This document shows, in pieces, positions 52,751-62,600 of a DNA stretch of 64,000 nucleotides; positions within the stretch are counted from its first letter, which is position 1, and each line of letters begins with the position of its first letter. The notes under the pieces are model-generated. The model had not been told where the DNA came from and did no database searches. It was given only the letters and a program-made list of their open reading frames with translations. Position numbers and translations under genes: made by a program. Source of the stretch: Dyadobacter endophyticus (lineage in GTDB: Bacteria > Bacteroidota > Bacteroidia > Cytophagales > Spirosomataceae); assembly GCF_014641595.1 (NCBI RefSeq), contig NZ_BMIA01000002.1, forward strand, positions 248,001-312,000. The letters are read 5' to 3'.

Positions 52751-55138
52751 ATGCTCCAAAACTACTTCAAAATTGCCTGGCGGAATCTTATTCGCAATAA
52801 AACTTACAGCCTGCTGATACTATCCGGCCTCGCCACTGGCATGACCTGCGCGCTCGCGTTATGGCTCTACGTGCACGATGAGCTGAGCTTTGACCGCTAT
52901 CATCGTAATACCGACCGCATTTACCGGCTCAACCTTCATATTAAATGGAGCGAAAACGAATACAAGCTTAGCATGGCTTCGGCACCATTCGGACCCGTTT
53001 TGCGTGATGAATATCCTGAGATTGAAAAGACTTTGCGAGTAAAAAAAGGCGCTCAATTATTCAGGGTGGGCGAAAAGTCATTAAATGTGAAGGAGCTTAT
53101 CTGTGCAGATTCTACGTTATTCACGTTTTTTGACTACGAGTTTGTTGAAGGTAGTGCGCAAAATGCGCTGAAAGGCAAAAACAGTGTGGTACTCACCGAG
53201 AAACTGGCCATGAACCTATTTGGCCGTACTACCGGCATCATCGGGAACTTCGTAACTGTAAAGGACAGCATTCCTTTTAGCGTTACCGGTGTAATCAGGG
53301 AAGCCCCTACGAATCATCATCTGAAATTTGAAGCCATCCTGCCTTACACCAACGAGGCCGTGAGCCGGGTACAGCTCGATAAATGGGACGGCTTCAATAC
53401 GTTCACGTACCTTCTTCTAAACGATGCAAAGGCAGCAGCGAAACTGGAAGATAAACTACCGGCATTTTATAAAAAATACATTGCAGAGCGAATCGGCGAC
53501 ACAGACGGGACCAAGGTGAAGTTTGCGATCAGCTTGCAGCCACTTGGCGACATCCACCTGCATTCATCCCATCTGATGGGAGAAGAAAATGGTAGCACCA
53601 TGGCCTACGTGTACACATTTTCAATCATCGGGCTTTTCATCCTGCTTATAGCGATCGTCAACTACATCAACCTCGCGACGGCCAGATCGGCTGGCAGGGC
53701 GACGGAAATCGGTATCAGGAAAGCCGTCGGCTCACAGTGGTCGCAACTCATTGGTCAGTTTTTGTCAGAGTCGTTGCTCATGGCATTTTTAGCTCTGTTG
53801 ACGAGCATACTGCTTTTGAATTTGCTCCTTCCATTCTTTAACGACATCTCCGGAAAATCGCTGACGATCAAGTTTTTCGACTTTAAGACATGGACTTTTT
53901 GCTTAGGCTTCACATTGTTGACCGGGCTGGCGAGCGGTGTGTATCCGGCATTTATTTTGTCGCGCTTCCGTCCGGAGCAAGTATTAAAAGGTACACCCGG
54001 CCGCAATTCCTCGGGTGTGATATTCCGGCAGTCTCTGGTTGTTTTACAGTTTTTTATTTCAATGGTGATGATCGCCGGAACCATTACCGTGTATCGGCAG
54101 CTGAATTTTATGCGTACAACACAGCTGGGTTTTAACCAACGGCTAGTAATTAGAATGCCATTGCAAAGTCCATTGCTGCAAGAAAATGCAAATGTGTTGA
54201 AAGAAAGGATTTTACAAAATCCACTTGTCGAGAACGCAGCATTGACCAACGGCTCCATTGGCGATCAGCTCAATAATAAAACGACTTTCAGCTTTTACAA
54301 AAATGGCTCCGAGGAGTCTGTTAGTGCTGAATATTTTAATGTGGACGCCGACTTCACCGACGTGCTGCAAATCCCCATCGCCGACGGCAGGAGCTTTTCC
54401 GACAGACTGGACCACGACAGTTCCAATGCAGTCCTGATCAACCAGGCAATGCTGGAACGCCTGGGATGGAAAAGCTACCGTGATGGCCTTATCGAGCTTA
54501 ATACCAGAAAAGTCCTGGTCACGGGCGTGATAAGTGATTTTCACCTGCGCTCGCTTCACAATCAGATTGAACCATTGGTACTTGTTCTGAAAAAAGAAAA
54601 AACAGACAATTTGCTGGTAAAGGTTTCGGGCGCCGATCTCCCGAAGACAATAGCCGCACTCAGAAAAACATTTAACGATGTGAATGGCAACCAGCCGTTC
54701 GAATACCACTTTCTCGATCAGGCATTTGCAAAGCAGTACCGCACCGACGAACAAAAAGGACAGCTATTCCTAGCGTTTTCAACGATTGCCATCATCATCG
54801 CCTGTCTGGGACTCTTTGGACTTGCTACTTTTATGGCTGAACAGCGTAAAAAAGAAATCGGCATAAGAAAGGTGTTAGGTGCATCTATCACGAGCATCGT
54901 CTCCATGCTTTCAGGCGATTTCCTGAAACTCGTGCTGGTTGCTATGGTTATCGCATTTCCTGTCGGGTTGTATTTAATGGAGAAATGGCTGGGAAACTTC
55001 GCCTACAAAATAACGCCTGATTGGTGGATCTTTCCTTTGGCAGCCGGCCTCTCCATTCTCATTGCCATCATCACGGTCAGCTTTCAAAGCGTCAGAGCAG
55101 CACTGACAAACCCTGTAAAAAGTTTGCGTTCTGAATAA
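52751..55138 (+). CDS. Large FtsX-type ABC permease
   Basis: A 795-residue double permease (two MacB/FtsX halves). It begins MLQNYFKIAWRNLIRNKTYSLLILSGLATG and has loop signatures RATEIGIRKAVGSQWSQL and RKKEIGIRKVLGASITSI. The C-terminus is AALTNPVKSLRSE. Compared with the 15696-18389 permease it lacks the prefix domain. No ATPase gene is near. Transport substrate is unknown. The stop codon abuts the tRNA-derived repeat array with no spacer. Confidence 0.88.
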   Translation: MLQNYFKIAWRNLIRNKTYSLLILSGLATGMTCALALWLYVHDELSFDRYHRNTDRIYRLNLHIKWSENEYKLSMASAPFGPVLRDEYPEIEKTLRVKKGAQLFRVGEKSLNVKELICADSTLFTFFDYEFVEGSAQNALKGKNSVVLTEKLAMNLFGRTTGIIGNFVTVKDSIPFSVTGVIREAPTNHHLKFEAILPYTNEAVSRVQLDKWDGFNTFTYLLLNDAKAAAKLEDKLPAFYKKYIAERIGDTDGTKVKFAISLQPLGDIHLHSSHLMGEENGSTMAYVYTFSIIGLFILLIAIVNYINLATARSAGRATEIGIRKAVGSQWSQLIGQFLSESLLMAFLALLTSILLLNLLLPFFNDISGKSLTIKFFDFKTWTFCLGFTLLTGLASGVYPAFILSRFRPEQVLKGTPGRNSSGVIFRQSLVVLQFFISMVMIAGTITVYRQLNFMRTTQLGFNQRLVIRMPLQSPLLQENANVLKERILQNPLVENAALTNGSIGDQLNNKTTFSFYKNGSEESVSAEYFNVDADFTDVLQIPIADGRSFSDRLDHDSSNAVLINQAMLERLGWKSYRDGLIELNTRKVLVTGVISDFHLRSLHNQIEPLVLVLKKEKTDNLLVKVSGADLPKTIAALRKTFNDVNGNQPFEYHFLDQAFAKQYRTDEQKGQLFLAFSTIAIIIACLGLFGLATFMAEQRKKEIGIRKVLGASITSIVSMLSGDFLKLVLVAMVIAFPVGLYLMEKWLGNFAYKITPDWWIFPLAAGLSILIAIITVSFQSVRAALTNPVKSLRSE

Positions 55139-55181
55139 CGGCCCGGCAAAGACCTGCTGCTTAGAAGGCGTCCCAACAAAA

Positions 55182-55209
55182 AAGCACTCACGAACTATCG
55201 CAAGTGCTT
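55182..55209 (-). terminator. Terminator copy within the array (distal)
   Basis: Minus-strand hairpin, arms 55198-55209 and 55182-55193, followed by a run of T. It is one of four near-identical copies spaced 109-111 bases apart. Confidence 0.8.
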
Positions 55210-55291
55210 GACATTTCACGTGATCCCGTTTGGATTCGAACCGCCCGGCGGCCCGACAAAGACCTACTGCTTAGAAGGCCGCTCAACAAAA

Positions 55292-55319
55292 AAGCACTTA
55301 CGAATATTCGCAAGTGCTT
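55292..55319 (-). terminator. Terminator copy within the array (third)
   Basis: Minus-strand hairpin, arms 55308-55319 and 55292-55303, with T run. Small differences in the loop (AATATT) mark it as a diverged copy. Confidence 0.8.
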
Positions 55320-55402
55320 GGCATTTCGCGTGATCCCGTTTGGATTCGAACCGCCCGGCGGCCCGGCAAAGACCTACTGCTTAGAAGGCCGCTCAACAAA
55401 AA

Positions 55403-55430
55403 AAGCACTTACGAATAATCGCAAGTGCTT
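55403..55430 (-). terminator. Terminator copy within the array (second)
   Basis: Minus-strand hairpin, arms 55419-55430 and 55403-55414, with one extra T in the run. The spacer towards the T arm (CTTGATTATT) differs from the other copies. Confidence 0.8.
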
Positions 55431-55511
55431 AATAATCAAGTGATCCCGTTTGGATTCGAACCGCCCGGCGGCCCGGCAAAGACCTACTGCTTAGAAGGCC
55501 ACCCAACAAAA

Positions 55512-55539
55512 AAGCACTCACGAACCATCGCAAGTGCTT
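55512..55539 (-). terminator. Terminator of tRNA-Arg
   Basis: The hairpin with arms 55528-55539 and 55512-55523 (minus strand AAGCACTTGCGA and TCGTGAGTGCTT) plus a T run lies 11 bases after the tRNA. It is the original copy from which the array copies seem to derive. Confidence 0.9.
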
Positions 55540-55550
55540 GGCATTTCACG

Positions 55551-55624
<74 letters not shown>

Positions 55625-55634
55625 GGATATTGGA

Positions 55635-55661
55635 GACCTACTGCCTTCTAAGCAGTTGGTC
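55635..55661 (-). repeat. Anticodon-arm copy with inverted loop
   Basis: Read on the minus strand, AACTGC and GCAGTAGGTC flank the 7 bases TTAGAAG. In tRNA-Arg the same flanks surround CTTCTAA, which is the exact reverse complement. It lies 11 bases 5' of the intact tRNA. No other tRNA parts accompany it. Confidence 0.75.
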
Positions 55662-55676
55662 GATTAACTTCAAAAA

Positions 55677-55728
55677 AAACAGGCAGTCAGCAGTGCAGTG
55701 AAACTGCATACGGCTTACTGCCTGTTTT
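55677..55728 (-). terminator. Terminator of tRNA-Pro
   Basis: A 12-bp stem (55677-55688 with 55717-55728) with a branched loop; on the minus strand it is followed by a run of T. It lies just downstream of tRNA-Pro. Confidence 0.8.
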
Positions 55729-55736
55729 TGCTTTTC

Positions 55737-55811
<75 letters not shown>

Positions 55812-55867
55812 AATTTTTCTCTTTCTACTTTTAAAAGAGCCTTACTTTCAGACGTTCAGAAAAGGTG

Positions 55868-55954
55868 TAGAGGAAGCGGGATTCGAACCCGCGGTACCCT
55901 TGCGAGTACGGCAGTTTAGCAAACTACTGGTTTCAGCCACTCACCCATCCCTCC
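55868..55954 (-). tRNA. tRNA-Ser (anticodon GCU)
   Basis: An 87-base class II tRNA. The anticodon stem is GTAGT/ACTGC around loop TTGCTAA, anticodon GCT. It has a long variable arm (CGTACTCGCAAGGGTACCG) and T arm GCGGG-TTCGAAT-CCCGC. The acceptor GGAGGGA pairs with TTCCTCT with two wobble pairs, so the exact ends could shift by one base. Confidence 0.93.
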
Positions 55955-56026
55955 TTCTTCCGTCGTTCCGGGATGCAAATATAGCGGGTTCGTTTTCAGA
56001 AAAGCAAACATTTCAAGAAAAAAAAC

Positions 56027-56056
56027 TTCACCAGAAGCCTGAAATCCCTATTTTTG
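56027..56056 (+). promoter_or_regulatory. Promoter of the Bat genes
   Basis: TTC at 56027-56029, 19 bases, then TATTTTTG at 56049-56056, a good Bacteroidota -7 box. The start codon of the VWA gene is 31 bases downstream. Confidence 0.6.
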
Positions 56057-56086
56057 GCAAAGTTTAAATTACACAATACGTTCATT

Positions 56087-57049
56087 ATGAACTGGAATTA
56101 CCCCTTTGAGAGCACTGAATATTTTTTTATATTTTTTTTCATTTTCGCTTATACAGCCTACATCATACGCACCGTTCGCATCGCCCGGCAGCTTCAAACC
56201 ACGGCGCGGACGCTTATCATCAAACTCTTTTTACGCAGCATCACCTTCTCGCTTTTGATCATTAGCCTCCTCGGGCCATCGTTCGGCGAGGCCGAGCGTG
56301 ATATTCAGGCGAAAGGAAAGGACATATTCATGGTGGTCGATCTATCGAAGTCAATGGACGCGGCGGATGTTACGCCTTCGCGCCTGGAAAAGGTGAAATT
56401 TGAATTGAACCGGTTTGTGGAGAATGAGCGGGCGAACCGGATCGGCATTATCATTTTCTCAAACGACGCGTACATCCACGTCCCGCTTACGTACGACGCG
56501 GCCGCGCTCGAACTTTTCATCCAGTCGCTGCAAACAGACCTGCTGCCTACGAACGGTACGAACGTCTGCGGCGCAATGGAAATGGCTTACAACAAACTCA
56601 TGAATACCGCCGACCCGACGAGCCGCTCGAAAGTAATGGTGCTTTTTACCGATGGTGAGAACGGTTCGGGTTGCAGTAATGCGCTCTTCAACAATCTCAG
56701 GCGGTTCGGCATCGGGGTGTACGCAGTGGCGGTGGGCACAAAGGTCGGCATCAGCATCCAGGAAAACGGCAAGCCGCTGATGGACAAAAACGACAAGCTG
56801 GTCATCAGCAAACTGGACGAGAACTTCCTGCGCGGGGTCACCAATTCATCGCGCGGGACGTATTATGAGCTCAACAATTCGAAGAATGATATTCAGAAGC
56901 TGATCAGCGACGTAAACCAGGCCGAAGGCGCGCTGGTGGATTCGCGGACGATTACGGTTGTTAGTAACAAGTATTACTATTTTCTGGGGGCAGCACTCGT
57001 ACTGATCCTGCTCGACGTACTAATTACCATTGGAACGTTTCGACTGTAA
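56087..57049 (+). CDS. VWA-domain membrane protein (BatA/BatB-like)
   Basis: A 320-residue protein with two N-terminal membrane helices (about 11-29 and 47-63), a von Willebrand factor A domain and a C-terminal helix (YYYFLGAALVLILLDVLITIG). The metal-ion-dependent adhesion site is intact: DLSKS (Asp85, Ser87, Ser89) and later TDGEN. The domain faces the periplasm. Bat proteins were linked to aerotolerance in Bacteroides and work with MoxR-type ATPases. The usual moxR/DUF58 neighbours are missing, leaving only the TPR gene next to it. ATG 56087 starts the first helix; the frame is open to 56054. Confidence 0.88.
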   Translation: MNWNYPFESTEYFFIFFFIFAYTAYIIRTVRIARQLQTTARTLIIKLFLRSITFSLLIISLLGPSFGEAERDIQAKGKDIFMVVDLSKSMDAADVTPSRLEKVKFELNRFVENERANRIGIIIFSNDAYIHVPLTYDAAALELFIQSLQTDLLPTNGTNVCGAMEMAYNKLMNTADPTSRSKVMVLFTDGENGSGCSNALFNNLRRFGIGVYAVAVGTKVGISIQENGKPLMDKNDKLVISKLDENFLRGVTNSSRGTYYELNNSKNDIQKLISDVNQAEGALVDSRTITVVSNKYYYFLGAALVLILLDVLITIGTFRL

Positions 57050-57088
57050 GCAGCAATTCCCTATTTTTGCACCCAAATGTGAACCGAT

Positions 57089-57808
57089 ATGACGTCTCTG
57101 ATCCTTTATGTCCTGCTTTGGCTTTGGGATAACCGTACGTTCGATTCCATTACCAAGGCGAACCAGAGAAAGCTGGATGCCGAGCGAGCTTTTCAGAAAA
57201 AAGAGTTTACGAAATCGGCCGAGCTGTACCGGCAAATCACCTATGGCTCGCTCTTTTCCGACCCTGCCGCAAGGTTGAATTTAGCCCATTCACTATACAA
57301 AACGGGCGACTACAAACAGGCTTTGAAACATTACAGGCTACTAGGTGACATTGAAAATAACAGTATTGCATCGGTAGCCAATGCACAAATCGCATTGATT
57401 CTCGTAAACAAAAAAGACACAGCCAGCGCGCTGACGCACCTTAGAACCGCATTACGTCTAGAACCGGGCAATGCACTTGCGAGGGTTAACTATATTATCC
57501 TCAAAAAGAGCTTCTCGGGCGTGGAGCAGCCATCGGACCTCACTACGAAAAAAAGAAGGTCGAACCAGCAACAAACCGCCCAGAACCAGCCACAAACGCC
57601 GCCCGAACCGCCGCAAGAATCACGGGAGGCTACTGAGGACTTAAAAAAAGAGGAACTTCTGAAAAGTCTTAAAGCGATGAACATGTCGGAAGAGCAGGCC
57701 AGGGCCATTCTTGATGCCATGAAATCGAACGAATCCCAATATATTTACCAGCTCCGACGCAAACAGTACAACCAAAAGCCCGGACAAAAGAGCGAAATCG
57801 AATGGTAA
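57089..57808 (+). CDS. BatC-like TPR protein
   Basis: A 239-residue protein with an N-terminal hydrophobic segment ([12 protein letters not shown], perhaps a signal or anchor), then three tetratricopeptide-like repeats ([46 protein letters not shown] ... [23 protein letters not shown]) and a Gln/Pro-rich linker before a charged helical end with [24 protein letters not shown] and [10 protein letters not shown]. Such BatC proteins bind the Bat VWA proteins. A second TATTTTTG box (57062-57069) lies in the 39-base gap, so it may also have its own promoter. Confidence 0.8.
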   Translation: MTSLILYVLLWLWDNRTFDSITKANQRKLDAERAFQKKEFTKSAELYRQITYGSLFSDPAARLNLAHSLYKTGDYKQALKHYRLLGDIENNSIASVANAQIALILVNKKDTASALTHLRTALRLEPGNALARVNYIILKKSFSGVEQPSDLTTKKRRSNQQQTAQNQPQTPPEPPQESREATEDLKKEELLKSLKAMNMSEEQARAILDAMKSNESQYIYQLRRKQYNQKPGQKSEIEW

Positions 57809-57824
57809 TTTTACCAATAATCTA

Positions 57825-58760
57825 ATGAACAGTATACCAGCAACCAACTTCCAGTTCCCCGGCCAGACAGGCTTTTACAAAGGGAAAGTCCGTGACGTTT
57901 ACTCGTTTGAAAAACGTCTGGTGATGATCGCCACCGACCGTATTTCGGCATTTGACGTGATCCTGCCCCGTGCTATCCCTTATAAAGGCCAGGTTTTGAA
58001 CCAGATCGCCGCCCACTTCCTGAACGCCACTTCCGATATCGTGCCTAACTGGCTCGAAGAAGTGCCGGATCCGAACGTGAGCATCGGTATCAAATGCCAG
58101 GCCTACCCGGTGGAAATGGTAGTAAGAGGTTATCTGGCCGGTCATGCGTGGCGTGAATACAAGTCAGGAAAACGCGAAGTATGCGGCGTGGCATTGCCCG
58201 AGGGTTTGAAAGAGAACGACAAGCTCCCTCAGCCCATCATTACGCCTACTACCAAGGCCCACGAAGGCCACGACGAGGACATTTCAAGGGAACAAATCCT
58301 CGCGCAGGGGCTCGTGAGCGAAGACGAGTACGAGCATTTGGAACGTTACACGCTCGCATTGTTTGCAAAAGGAACCGAAATGGCCGCCGATCAGGGATTG
58401 ATATTGGTGGATACCAAATATGAATTCGGACAATTGGATGGCACGATTTATTTGATCGACGAAATCCACACTCCCGATTCATCAAGATACTTTTATAAAG
58501 ATACTTATGAGGAAAATCAGCGCGCCGGAGTGTCCCAAAAACAGCTTAGCAAGGAATTTGTAAGAGAATGGCTCATCGAGAACGGCTTCCAGGGTAAAGA
58601 CGGCCAGACCGTACCTGAAATGACAGACGAAAAAATACTGTCGATCTCCGAACGCTACATCGAGCTTTTCGAAAAGGTTACCGGCATGAAGTTCCAGAAA
58701 AACAACCTGGACCACCCGTTGGAAAGAATTGAAAAAGCCATTCTGCGTGCAATGGCCTGA
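57825..58760 (+). CDS. purC: Phosphoribosylaminoimidazole-succinocarboxamide synthase
   Basis: A 311-residue SAICAR synthase, which joins CAIR and aspartate with ATP in purine synthesis. It has the ATP loop [38 protein letters not shown], and the substrate-binding [25 protein letters not shown] and [18 protein letters not shown]. The length matches the longer family form of Bacteroidota and eukaryotes (about 300) rather than the 240-residue form. It follows the TPR gene after 16 bases, but there is no functional link between them. Confidence 0.96.
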   Translation: MNSIPATNFQFPGQTGFYKGKVRDVYSFEKRLVMIATDRISAFDVILPRAIPYKGQVLNQIAAHFLNATSDIVPNWLEEVPDPNVSIGIKCQAYPVEMVVRGYLAGHAWREYKSGKREVCGVALPEGLKENDKLPQPIITPTTKAHEGHDEDISREQILAQGLVSEDEYEHLERYTLALFAKGTEMAADQGLILVDTKYEFGQLDGTIYLIDEIHTPDSSRYFYKDTYEENQRAGVSQKQLSKEFVREWLIENGFQGKDGQTVPEMTDEKILSISERYIELFEKVTGMKFQKNNLDHPLERIEKAILRAMA

Positions 58761-58786
58761 GGCGAACTACTCACTTAACAAAATAA

Positions 58787-59233
<447 letters not shown>

Positions 59234-59268
59234 TATTTGAATAATATAATTTCCAGCCATTTACGACA

Positions 59269-59300
59269 ACGTCCCGCCAAGCCCCGGCGGGACGTTTTTT
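59269..59300 (+). terminator. Terminator after the STAS gene
   Basis: An 11-bp stem (59269-59279 with 59286-59296), 6-base loop and a T run. It ends the transcript of the Bat/purC/STAS genes. Confidence 0.93.
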
Positions 59301-59631
59301 GATGTCTTTGCCACACTTTTTATATTTTCCTTAGGCACTTTTTGTAATCCTCCAAGGAAGCGAAAATGGCGTTTCCAGCTTAGCAAAATGGTAACCAATA
59401 CGGGTATTCGTTACACGATTATCAATATTTCGATAATAATTGTAATTAATCGGCCAAATGTATATTGGTGATATAAAATTTTGCCATTCCCATTATAAGC
59501 CAAATATTTTTTATGATTATCTTGCGTGGCTTTACCCAAATCATCACACACTGGCGTTTTCGCTTTCCTTTTAAAGTGCTTATTTAAACAGATTCTAATT
59601 ACGAATTTGTTAATTACCTACAATTCGATAA
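59301..59631. other. AT-rich leader region before gltB
   Basis: About 330 bases without an ORF. The long AT-rich stretch up to the gltB start codon should include its promoter and any regulatory site. A clear TAnnTTTG box was not found, and no riboswitch shape is obvious. Confidence 0.6.
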
Positions 59632-62600
59632 ATGTCGCAAATGTCTGAACAAATGGTAGAAAATCAGGGACTGTACCGCCCGGAATTTGAGCATGATGCA
59701 TGTGGAATCGGTTTCCGGGCTAACATCAAGGGTCGTAAGTCGCACCAGATCGTGGCTGATGCCATTCATATGCTCGAAAGGATGGAGCATAGGGGTGCTA
59801 CTGGTTTTGACCCTAACACCGGTGACGGTGCTGGTATTTTAATTCAGATCCCTCACGAGTTCTTTGTAGAAGAATCTACCAAGTTGGGCTTCCATCTGCC
59901 GCCGGCAGGTGAGTATGGTGTAGGGATGATCTTTTTCCCGGGCGACGAGCTTGCCAGGGAGGAAAGCAGGGATATCCTGAACCGAAAGATCAAGAAGCTG
60001 GGCCTGCAACTGCTCGGCTACCGCGAGGTTCCTACCCTGAACAATACCCTCGGTGAAGGCTCTCTCTCTGTTGAACCATCAGTAGAGCAGGTTTTCATTA
60101 AACGTCCGGACGACATTACGGACGATATGGCGTTTGAACGCAAGCTGTTCATTCTCCGCCAGGTATCGGCAAGACTGATTAAAGACACGGTAAAAGGCGC
60201 GAAGAATTTCTATTACTCGTCGCTTTCATGCCGCACGATCTCATATAAAGGACAGCTTACCACTGCCCAGTTAAAATATTACTTCCCGGATCTGGAAAAC
60301 GAATCGGTTGTATCTGCATTGGCAGTCGTACACTCGCGTTTCTCGACCAACACATTCCCTTCATGGGAGCTGGCCCAGCCATTCCGCTACATCGCGCACA
60401 ATGGTGAGATCAACACCGTGAAAGGTAACGTGAACTGGATCCGCGCCGGGGAAAAATCATTCGAGTCCAAATTCTTCTCGAAAGAAGAAATGGATATGCT
60501 CCTGCCGATTTGCGACAGGAACCAGTCCGACTCCGCCAACCTCGACAATGCCATTGAATTACTGCACCTTTCGGGCCGCTCATTGCCACACGTGATGATG
60601 ATGCTGATCCCCGAAGCATGGGACGGCAACGAGCAGATGGATCCTGAGCGCAAGGCATTCTACGAATACCATGCCGCGATTATGGAGCCTTGGGACGGTC
60701 CTGCGTCGATCTCGTTCACCGACGGTAAAATGGTAGGCGCTACGCTCGACCGTAACGGTCTGCGCCCTTCACGCTACTGGGTACTCGACGATGATACCAT
60801 CATCATGGGCTCGGAAGCGGGTGTGTTGGAGGTGGATCAATCAAGAGTAGTTACCAAAGGCCGCCTGCAACCCGGACGTATGTTCGTGGTGGATATGGAG
60901 CAAGGACGCATTGTTCCCGACGAAGAAATCAAATCGCAAATCTGCTCGGCGCAGCCTTACCAGCAATGGCTGGATGATAACAAACTGCACGTGGACGCGC
61001 TCGATCACCCGATTCGCACGTACCGCGCGTATGACGAGAACGCATTGCTGAAACGCCAGGTAGCATTCGGTTATACGTCGGAAGATTTGCGCATGATCCT
61101 CGGACCCATGGCGCAAACTGGTATGGAAGCGATCGGTTCAATGGGTACCGACTCTCCGCTTGCCGTTCTTTCCGAGCAGAGCCAGCATTTGTCTACCTAT
61201 TTCAAACAGCTTTTCGCACAGGTTACCAACCCGCCGATCGACTCGATCCGCGAACGTGCGATCATGTCCCTGATCTCTTTCGTAGGCAGCACCGAGAACA
61301 TTCTCACTGAAACACCAAAACACTGCCGCCAGATCGCATTACCGCACCCGATCCTTTCGGTGCAGGAATTCGACAAGCTGCGTTTTGTAGATAAAGACGG
61401 CTTCCAGGCCAAAACAATCAATACCTACTTCCGCGCCGACGAAGGTGGAAAAGCACTGGAAAGAGCATTGGAAAGAATCTGCCGTTACGCGGTAGACGCT
61501 ATCGACGACGGTTTCGAGATCCTGATCCTCTCCGACCGCGCCATCGACTCCGACCATGCGCCGATCCCTTCATTGCTCGCAACGGCAACCATCCACCACC
61601 ACCTGATCCGCGAAGGATTGAGAGGACGTGTAGGATTGCTCGTTGAAGCGGGAGACGTTTGGGAAACCCACCACGTAGCGACATTGATCGGCTACGGTGC
61701 GGCGGGTATCTGCCCTTACATGGCGTTCGAAACGCTTTCGTACATGAACCGCAAAGGCATGATCGAAGGCGAGTTCACCGATGAAAAACTGCATTACAAC
61801 TATATCAAGGCCGTTAACAAGGAGCTTTTGAAGATATTCTCGAAAATGGGAATCTCTACCCTGCAATCCTACCAGGGTGCGCAGATCTTCGAATGCGTGG
61901 GCTTGAACAAGGATGTAATCGACAAATATTTCACAGGAACCATCTCGCGAATCAGCGGTATGGGCATTCCTGAGATTGCCCGCGAAATCCTGGTGCGTCA
62001 CAAAGTGGCTTACCACGAAAGCGCGGAGCAAAAGCCACGACTCGAAGTGGGTGGTGTTTACCAATGGAAACAACGTGGTGAAGCACACATCTTTAACCCG
62101 CAGTCGGTGCATTTGCTGCAACAATCAACCCGCAATGCGAGCTACGAGCAGTTTAAGAAATACTCTAAACTGATCGACGACCAGAGCCACAAAGCGCTGA
62201 CGCTCCGCGGATTATTGCGTTTTAAGAAAGGCAATGCGATTCCTCTGGAAGAAGTGGAGCCTGTTGAAAATATCTTCAAACGCTTCGCTACCGGTGCAAT
62301 GTCCTTCGGATCGATTTCGTGGGAAGCGCACACTACCCTGGCGATTGCGATGAACCGCATTGGCGGCAAATCCAACTCCGGTGAAGGTGGCGAAGACGAA
62401 CTGCGTTACAACCGCCTGCCAAACGGTGACAGCATGAATTCGCAGATCAAACAAGTTGCCTCGGGACGTTTTGGTGTAACAAGCCATTACCTGAGCAATG
62501 CGGGCGAGCTGCAAATCAAAACAGCACAAGGTGCAAAACCGGGCGAAGGCGGTCAGCTTCCGGGCTTCAAAGTGGACGACTGGATCGGACGTACCCGTCA

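Larger units (their letters stand above)
55139..55550 (-). repeat. Tandem array of tRNA-Arg 3'-half copies (period about 110 bp)
   Basis: On the minus strand, downstream of tRNA-Arg, three units each contain the tRNA sequence from the anticodon loop onwards (CCTTCTAAGCAGTAGGTC), a 15-base insert GCCGGGCCGCCGGGC, the T arm and acceptor strand (55441-55462, 55331-55352, 55221-55242), and then a terminator hairpin. A fourth unit is cut off (55139-55168) right at the permease stop codon. Anticodon-side pieces lie at 55478-55498, 55368-55388, 55258-55278 and 55148-55168. The 5' half of the tRNA is missing in all units, so none encodes a tRNA. Confidence 0.93.

Noticed and set aside
55204..55443. 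79-codon ORF across the tRNA-derived repeats
   Set aside because: It results from the repeat period being read in one frame; the sequence is explained by tRNA copies and terminators.
55139..55550. CRISPR array
   Set aside because: The repeats are too long (~110 bp), each contains tRNA and terminator sequence, and there are no unique spacers or cas genes.
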